Source: Polynucleobacter corsicus
GTDB taxonomy: Bacteria > Pseudomonadota > Gammaproteobacteria > Burkholderiales > Burkholderiaceae
Assembly: GCF_018688255.1 (NCBI RefSeq)
Contig: NZ_CP061314.1
Span: forward strand, 682,001-746,000
Direction of reading: 5' to 3'
DNA: 64,000 bases
Positions 54,801 through 63,800 of this stretch are shown here, in pieces. Numbering within the stretch: position 1 is the stretch's first letter; every line of letters begins with the position of its first letter. Below the pieces are notes generated by a model, which saw only the letters and a program-made list of their open reading frames with translations, was not told where the DNA came from and searched no databases. Both the position numbers and the translations under genes were made by a program.

Positions 54801-57800
54801 ATACAACTGCAGGGGACAAGACTTCTACGATTGACGCTACGGGCGCTAACGTTACGATCGCCGCTGGTACATCTACATCTGCTATTAACTACATCGTCAA
54901 GACTAATGGCGCGACTATCTCTGTACCGGCAATTACTGTTCCTGGATATATTCTTCTAGATAACTCTTGCTTGGGATGCGCTACGCGCGTAACCCCTACA
55001 ACGGCAGCTGTTAATGGTGCAGCCATCACGATTACTGGCGCCTTATCTTCAGGAGCATTAGCAGGTACAACTGGTGTCATGATTAACGCGGTAGCGAATG
55101 GAACCGGCGTTGGCTTTACCCAGGGCGCTAATGCAATCACAGCAGCTACAGGTGGCGTCACTATTACGACAAATAGTCAGTCTGGAACTGGCTATTCTAG
55201 TACGGGCAATATCACTGCAACTGGTCAAGCGATCGCAATCGCTGCCACCACAACCACTGATACAGGTATTTATAACACCGGCGCAATCAATGGTGGGGCA
55301 GTCACTTTATCGAGTACGCAATCGACAACAACTGCTACCTTAAGGACCATCTACATTACTGGGCTGATCACAGCAAACAGCCTCACGGTTAATGCTAGCG
55401 GTGGCGCATCGTCGACCAACGTTACCCTAAGCGCTATCACTATTAATGAGGGTGGTGGCAATATTAGCGTTACTGCCAATAATGCTGCTGCAGGGGCAAA
55501 TACTGGTATTGATCAAACTGGCGCTATTACTAACAACGCAATTGGTTCGAGCCTGAGCTTTATTTCTAATAACAAAATTAGTCAGACTGGCGCAATCGCT
55601 TTAGTAGCCAATACTGGTACTCTTGCAGCCAACATTACTTACGACACAACCACGGGTAACAACACCTCAACCATTACTTCTGCTGTACCAACTATTGCAG
55701 CTGGCTCTACCGTAGCGATTAACTACATTGTTAAAACCAATGGCGCCATCATCTCGGTACCAGCGGTGACTGTGCCTGGCTATATCCTCCTAGATAACAC
55801 CTGCTTGGGCTGTGCAACACGCACAACACCAAGTACTGCTGCGACAAATGGTGCTGCTATTGCAATCACCGGCGCATTATCTGCAGGCACATTAGCGGGC
55901 TCTACTGGTGTAACAATTAATGCAGTAGCCAATGGCTCTGGTGTTGGCTTTAATCAAGCCGCCAATACAATCACCTCATCTGCTGGTGGCGTGACGATTA
56001 CATCAAACAGCCAAACTGGGACCGCTTATTACAGTACTGGCAGTATCACAGCGACTGGTCAAGCAATTACTATCAACACCACGACTACTACTGCAGCAGG
56101 TATCGATGACACAGGCGCCATCAGCGGTGGGGCAGTAACCTTAAGCAGTACACAGTCCACCTCAACAGCCACCGCTACACCAATCACTGCCACTGGAGCG
56201 ATTACTGCCAATAGCCTTACCGTGACTGGTACTGGTGGCGCATCAACGACTGTTGTTTCTTTGGGCGCCATCACTGTTAATGCAGGCGGTACTAATATCA
56301 CTGTGACAGCGAATAATGCCGCTGCAGGATCAAATACGGGTATTACCCAAACTGGCGCAATTAGTGATGTTGCATCGGGATCTAATGTCAGCTTTATCTC
56401 TAACAACAAGATCAATCAGACAGGTACTATTACTTTAGTGGCAAATATTAGCGCAGCGGCCGCCAATATTCTTTATGACACCACTACAGGTACCAATGCC
56501 TCCAGCATTACTACAGGAATTCTCACTGTCCCGAGTGGATCTACCTCCGCCATTAACTACATTGTTAAAACTAATGGCGCCATTATTTCTGTACCAGCGG
56601 TTACCGTTCCTGGATACATCCTCTTAGATAACACTTGCTTAGGTTGTGCTACACGTGCAACAGCAACAACAGCTTTCTTGAACGGGGCTGGTGTCACTAT
56701 TACCGGAGCCCTGTCTGCGGGTGCTCTAGCAGGAACTACTGGCGTCACCATTAATGCAGTAGCTAACGGATCAGGTATCGGCTTTACACAGGGTGCTAAT
56801 GCAATTAGCTCTGGAGCGGGTGGTGTAACGATTACAGTCAACGGTCAAACTGGCACTGGTTACTCCAGTAGCGGCAGTATTTCTGCAACTGGTCAGGCAA
56901 TTACGATTACCACCATAACTACTACTGCAGCGGGTATTAATGACACAGGTGCTATCACCGGTGGGGTAGTAAGCTTAACCAGCACCCAGTCCACCTCAAC
57001 TGCCACTGCTACGCCAATCACTGCCACTGGAACGACTACTGTAAATAGCCTCACCGTGACTGGTACTGGTGGCGCATCTACCACCATCGTCTCATTAGGC
57101 GTAATCACTATTAACGCCGGTGGTAGCAACATTACAGTGACAGCTAATAATGTTGACCCAGGAAGCAATACTGGTATTACTCAAACTGGGGCCATTACCA
57201 ATAATGCAGTTGGTTCTAATATCAGCTTTACCTCCAATAACCTGATTAATCAAACAGGTGCAATCGCTTTAGTAGCCAATAATGGAGCCCCAGCTGCTAA
57301 CCTTGTCTATGACACTACAGCGGGTAATAAGGGCTCTAACATAACTACCGGCGCTCTGACGTTTACAACAGGTACTAATTCAGTAATTAATTACATTGCT
57401 CGTTCTGCTGGCTCAGCAATTGCAACTGGCGCTATTGGTACCGCTGGTACACCGAATGTATCTTTACCCGGATCCGTCACGATTGATAACACCTTTGGCT
57501 GCACAACAGCACCTTGTCCGCCGGCCACTGGATTTATAACTACGGCCAATGCATCAGCCCTAGCAACTGCCTCTGCAGGCGTAACAATTGCAAGTGCTAT
57601 CTATGCTGTTGGTGATATCACCATCAAAGGAATATCAAGCTCTGGAGCTGGTGTAGCTTATTCAGCTGCAATTAACTCCTCTAGCCGTGGTATTTCAATT
57701 ACAGGTACATCGGTCGGTGCGGCTAGTACGAGTTATGGTATCCATGGAAGCGCTGCTGGTGGTGTTGTAAGTGCCTCAAATACCACCAATGGTCTAGTTT

Positions 57801-60800
57801 CTTTTATAGGCACATCGACATTAGCTAACTTGGCAAGTGATGGCATTCGTACTGTCGCTGGCGCAACGATTACCGGCGGGGCAGGGGTAAACCTGTTTGC
57901 CGATGGTTTAAGTGGCAATATTATTACCGGCGCTTTAATCAGAAACTCCGGGACGACAAGTGGCGTCACTGTTAATGCCTACGGCAATGTGAGTCTTGCT
58001 GGAGCAACTAACTCTGGTGTGGATGGTATGCGCATTATTGCGGGTAGAGGTATTGCGGCTGGCACAACCACTGGCGGCAATGTCACAGCAGTAGGCACCT
58101 TAACCAATACAGGCGGTGTTATTGGCGTTTCCATGGCTGCCCCTGGCGCCACAACAGGTGATGCCATTGCGACCGCATTAGGAATTACCTCCGCAAATGC
58201 CGATGCCACTAAAAATATCTCCTATGGTGTTATTGGCGGAACGCCAGAAAAGGCTGTTGGATATAGCTCAACGTATACCAGCGGTAACTTTATTAGCTAT
58301 CGCCAAAAAGTAGCTGGTACGGTTTCCATCGCTGTAAGCCTCAATAGCAATTACTCTGCGGTGTATGGAACTGCTTATGACTCCGATGCTGCCAACACAT
58401 GGATTCAGGCAAATTCAACTGTTAGCATTACAGGTGCTTATACGGCAACATTTGGTATCGCCTCTACTACCTTGGCTTACGCAAAATCAGTATTGATCTT
58501 TAGCCCAACAGTAGGGGGCACTACAGCGGCTAATGGCACCAATGCCAATGCAGTCCAATCAGGTACAACAATCACTTCCACTAGCCTATCCGCATCTGAT
58601 GGCTCGACTGTGACTTTATCTGGTACTGCTCGTACTTACACGATTACTCCAGCAGTCTTAGGTATTTCAGTATCTGGCGTATATAACGGCACAACGACAT
58701 TTATCAGCGCCAATTCAACCATTACAACTACTGGCCTTGCTTCTTGGGATCGCATTACTTCTGTAACGGCCAGTTCTGCTAATGCCAATGGTGCGACTAC
58801 CTATGTAAGCGCTTTTGCCGGCAATACTCCTGCTTCTGGAACAAATACCTTCTCCGCAAGTAATTATGTAATCGGCACTGGTTACAACGGCTCCTTATCG
58901 AGCGGTTTACCAGTTAATGGCTCTCAAGTGACCGCTACTAATAAAGTAAGCATTACTCCTGCGCCACTAGGTCTGACTGTCAATGCCATCTATAGCGGCA
59001 CTACAGCAGTTGCACCATCTGCTTTCACGGTAACTGGTTTGGTTAATAGCCAGACCATCACTGGTATTAGCTCAGCAACTCTGAATAATGCCAATGTGTC
59101 GGCTAACGGTAGTAACTATGTCACTGCGATCACCGTGAGTGGTGGTACTGCATCGATGAGTAACTACAGCATTACTAATGCCTACAACACATTGGCCGGT
59201 AATACTCAAAACATAGCCACTCTCACACCAAAATCATTGACGGTGACTGGCGTGACGATTGCCGCTAAAACCTATGATGGAACGACGGCTGCAGTAGTGA
59301 GCGGTGGCTCCTTGGTGGGCGTTGCTGCAGGCGATACCTCAAACGTCACCTTGACCCAAACAGCCAGCTTCGTTTCTGCTAATGCGGCTAATAATGTGGC
59401 TCTGATCATGAACGGTAGTATTGCTGGCTCGGCCAGTAGTAACTACACCTTAACAGTACCAACTGGCATCACTGCCAACATTGCTCGCAAGGCACTGACT
59501 GTAAGTGGAACATCAGTCGCCGCTAATAAAATCTATGACGGATCAACCGCCACAACCATCTCTGGCGGTGCTTTATCTGGAGTGATTACTGCAGATTTGC
59601 CAAACGTCAGCTTGAGCCAAAGTGGTAACTTTGTGCAGAGCGGGGTAGGTACTGGACTAGGCGTAGTAGTGAGCACCTCTATTACAGGTACCGCTGCTGC
59701 TAATTATGTAGTGACCCAACCAGCCAATCTATCCGCAAACATTGCTGCCAAAGTATTAACGGTAACTGGTACAGCGGTTACCGATAAGGTCTACAACGGT
59801 AGCACCTTGGCAAGCATCACTGGTGGAACACTAGTGGGCGTAGTCGGTACTGAAGCAGTGAGCTTGACCCAGGCTGGAACATTTGCCTCGGCTAACGTAG
59901 GCAATGCCATTGCGGTAACTACCACCAACAGCATTAGTGGGGCTGCGAGCGCTAACTACACATTAGTCCAGCCTACCGGCATTACTGGCAAGATTACCCC
60001 TGCGCCTTTGGGTATTTCTGTAGCAGCAATTTATAGTGGTTCAACCACTATTACACCAAGCACATTCTCAGTTACAGGTTTGGTTAATAGCGAGACGATT
60101 ACTGGCATTTCCAGCGCTGTTATCAATAATATGAACGTGGCTGGTAATAGCACAAACTTCGTACGCTCGACTGTGATTAGTGGCGGTACTGCCAGCGCTA
60201 GTAACTATGCATTTGGCTCTGTAGCTAGCAGCACCTTTGGCACAAGTCTCAATAGTGTGACGCTGACTGCTAAAACACTGACCGTTACGGGAACACTTGC
60301 TGAGAGTAAGGTCTATGACCGCACTACGGCTGTCAAAGTGTGGGGTGGCTCTTTAGTGGGAGTCATTGGTACAGACGTCGTCACCTTAAGCCAGACCGGC
60401 GTTCTCAATAGCCCAAATGTGGGTAATGCCATTCCGGTAGTGATGAGCAATACGATCTCCGGATTCTCGGCCCCGAACTATAGCTTGGTACAGCCTAGCG
60501 GTGTCACCGGTGTAGTGACATCAAGAACGATCACCATTAGTGACGGCACTGTTGCTCACAAAGTGTATGACGGTACAACCAATGCAGTGATTACTGGTGG
60601 TTCATTGGTAGGCGTGCTTTCTGGTGACACATCCAATGTCACTCTCACTCAAGCTGGTCGCTTCTCATCACCAAACGTCAGTAACGGCATCATTATTATT
60701 ACTAGCGCCTCCATTTCTGGAAGTGCTGCTGGCAACTACACTTTAATTCAACCAGCGGGTATTACCGCCAACATTACTCCAGCGATGTTGGGTATCTCCG

Positions 60801-63800
60801 TAGTGGGTGTTGCTAATGGCACCAATACGATTAGCCCGATTTCTTACACAATTAATGGCTTAATTAATGGTCAAACGATTACTGGCTTAAGCAGTGTTTC
60901 AATTAAGAGCTCGAGTATTTCTAGTAACGGAAGTAACTTCGTGACTGGTATTGTGATTTCTGGTGGTACTGCATTGGCAACCAACTACGCATTTGCGCCG
61001 GCATATAACGCTACTGCTGGTGGCAGTCAGAATATCGTTACCTTGGTTGCTGCAAATCAGAAGATCTTGACAGTGACTGGCGCTGTAGCTGCCTCTAAGG
61101 TTTACGACGGCACTACTGCCATTACGGTCAGCGGCGGAACCTTAGTAGGCGTGACAAGCGGTGACACCATTAATTTGGTCCAGTCAGGCGTTTTGATTAA
61201 TGCCAACGTGAGTAATAGTGCAGCAGTTGCTCTGAATTTCTCCATTACAGGTACTAACGTAGCAAATTACATCTTGGTGCAGCCTAGCGGTATTACCACC
61301 ATCGTGACACCAGCGCCCCTAGGTATTGTTGTCACCGGTGAATACAACGGTACTACCAGCATCGTACCAAGTTCATTTACTGCAACTGGTTTGGTGGCGA
61401 GCCAGACAATTACAGGGCTATCCAGCGCTACCTTCAATGCAATCAATGTGGCTAATAATGGCAGCAACTTTGTCACTTCTATTGTGAGCAGTGGTGGCAC
61501 CGCTTTATTAAGTAACTACAGTATTACCCCGGCATATAACGCAACTAGCGGTACGACTAAGAACGTTGCGACTCTGACTGCTAAAGCCTTGACTGTCGGC
61601 GGCGTTTCTGTAGCAACAAGTAAGGTCTACGATGGCTCGACAGTTGCAGCGATTACTGGAGGCTCCTTAGTCGGAGTCATTGGTACTGATAATGTGACGC
61701 TCAATCAGGCTGGATCATTTGCGCTGGCTACTGTTGCCAATGGCATTGCGGTTACTTCAAGCTCAACCCTAGGCGGACTAAGTGCCAGCAATTATTCCTT
61801 AGTTCAACCTACAGGTATTACTGGCAACATCACACCTAAGTCTCTTACGATCAGTGGTGTTACGGTTGCCAATAAGGTCTATAACGCTACAACTAGCGCA
61901 ACCGTCACCGGCGGCATACTGGTAGGCCTGATTGGTGCTGATGGCGCCAATGTCATCTTGGCCCAGACTGGCCTATTTGCATCCGCTAATGCAGCTAACG
62001 GAATTCCTGTCGCCGTTATTGCCAGCATTAGTGGCACAGCTTCTGGTAATTACACCCTAGTTCAGCCAAACCCAGTGACTGCCAATATCACTCCTAAAGA
62101 ATTGACAGTAACTGGTACGTTAGTCTCTAACAAGGTCTACGACAGAACGACTGCTGCAACAGTTACAGCGGGAACTTTAGTAGGAGCGATTACAAATGAT
62201 GATGTAGTTCTAACTAGGGCAGGCTCATTTGTAACCTCAGGTGTTGGTACAGCTATAGCCATCGTGATGAACAACACCATCACCGGAACAGCTGCCGCTA
62301 ACTACACCTTGACTCAGCCAACGGGAGTTACTGCCAACATTACTGCTAAAGCCTTAACGATTACCGCAGACAATGTCAGTAATGTCATTTACGGCAGCAC
62401 TATCAGTTTAGGCACCAGTGCATTCACCCAATCTGGCTTAATCACTGGCGATACCATTGTTGCAGTAACCTTGCTGTATAGCGGTAGTAGTGCAGTAGCA
62501 GCCACTATCAACGCAGGCACCTATAACGGATCTATTGTGGCTAGCGCTGCAACGGGTACAGGCTTATCTAATTACGCTATTAGTTACGTAGCTGGTAATC
62601 TCACAGTGAGTCCAGCTACTTTGACTGTAGCGCCATTAGCCAAGAGCGTTGTCTATAACGGTAATGCCTTAACCGCAGCAACATACTCTACAAATGCAGC
62701 AAACTATGCTGTGACAGGATATAAAAATACAGACTCAGCAAGTAATACGACCCTAGCATTTACAGGTAGTCTTGGCTTTACTGCTAATGGTTCTGCTGCG
62801 ATAGTACAAAATGCAGGTAGCTATGCTTACACTGCCAACACCTTAGCAATCACTACTACCAATACCAATTACCAAGTTGTTTTAGCAAGTTCTTTAACTA
62901 ATAGCTATGTCATTACTCCAGCCACGGTTAGCCTAAGTGCAAGTAAGGTATACGACGGCACTACCACCTTTACTGCTGGTGATGCGGGCACTAGCTTTAC
63001 CGTAGCTACTGGTATTGGCTCACAAACGCTGACTGTCAACGGATCGGCTACTGCTAACAATGCCAATGTGATTGGTGTCAGCAGCCTTAATACCACTGGC
63101 TTGCTACTTGCAAATGGCGCAAACGGTGGTTTAGCTAGCAACTATGTATTGCCAGCAACAACTGCCAACGTGGCAATTACTCCTAAGTCTATTGCCGTAT
63201 CGATCGCCAATCAAACCAAGGTTTACGACACCACGACTGCAGCAAGCCTAACTGCTGGCACTAGTTCATTAGATGGCTCTTACATTCTGACTGGATTTAT
63301 GGGTAATGATGGGGCCTATATCACCCAAGCAGTAGGAAGTTATAACAATGCCAATGTCGCCAATGCCTCTTCTGTTACTGCGGTAATCGGATCATCCTAT
63401 GTTGCAAAGGGTGGGGCAGCACTAACAAACTACGTATTACCTACGACCGCATCAACAGCTACAGGCGGAGCAAGTATTACTCCAGCACCATTAACCATGA
63501 CAGCGAATGACTTAACAACATTTGTTGGTGTTTCTATAGCGAATATCAATTCTCAGTACCAGCTATCAGGGCTTTTGGGTTCTGATACTGCAAGCACTGC
63601 AATTAGTAGTCCGACAGTAAGCTATACAGTCAGCCTGAACACAGCTATGGCTAGACCAACCTTAAATGCATTAACCCCAAGTGCGAGCTCGTCAAACTAT
63701 AGTTTGAGTTTCGTAAAGGGTTCATTGATGGTTGCTGATAACTATCAAATGATCGTCAATGCAGGAAGCAACACTGCAATTTATGGCGTAGTCAATTCTT

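Noticed and set aside
49530..57480. Regularly spaced repeats that might suggest a CRISPR-like or satellite array
   Set aside because: The period is over 700 bases, all spacings are multiples of three, and the units encode one continuous protein frame.
46082..63141. Many minus-strand frames of 60-134 codons with hydrophobic, Val/Pro/Ala-rich translations opposite the giant exoprotein gene
   Set aside because: They come from the complement of Thr/Gly/Ala/Asn-rich codons in the repeats, have no ribosome sites or homologous look, and recur at the repeat period.
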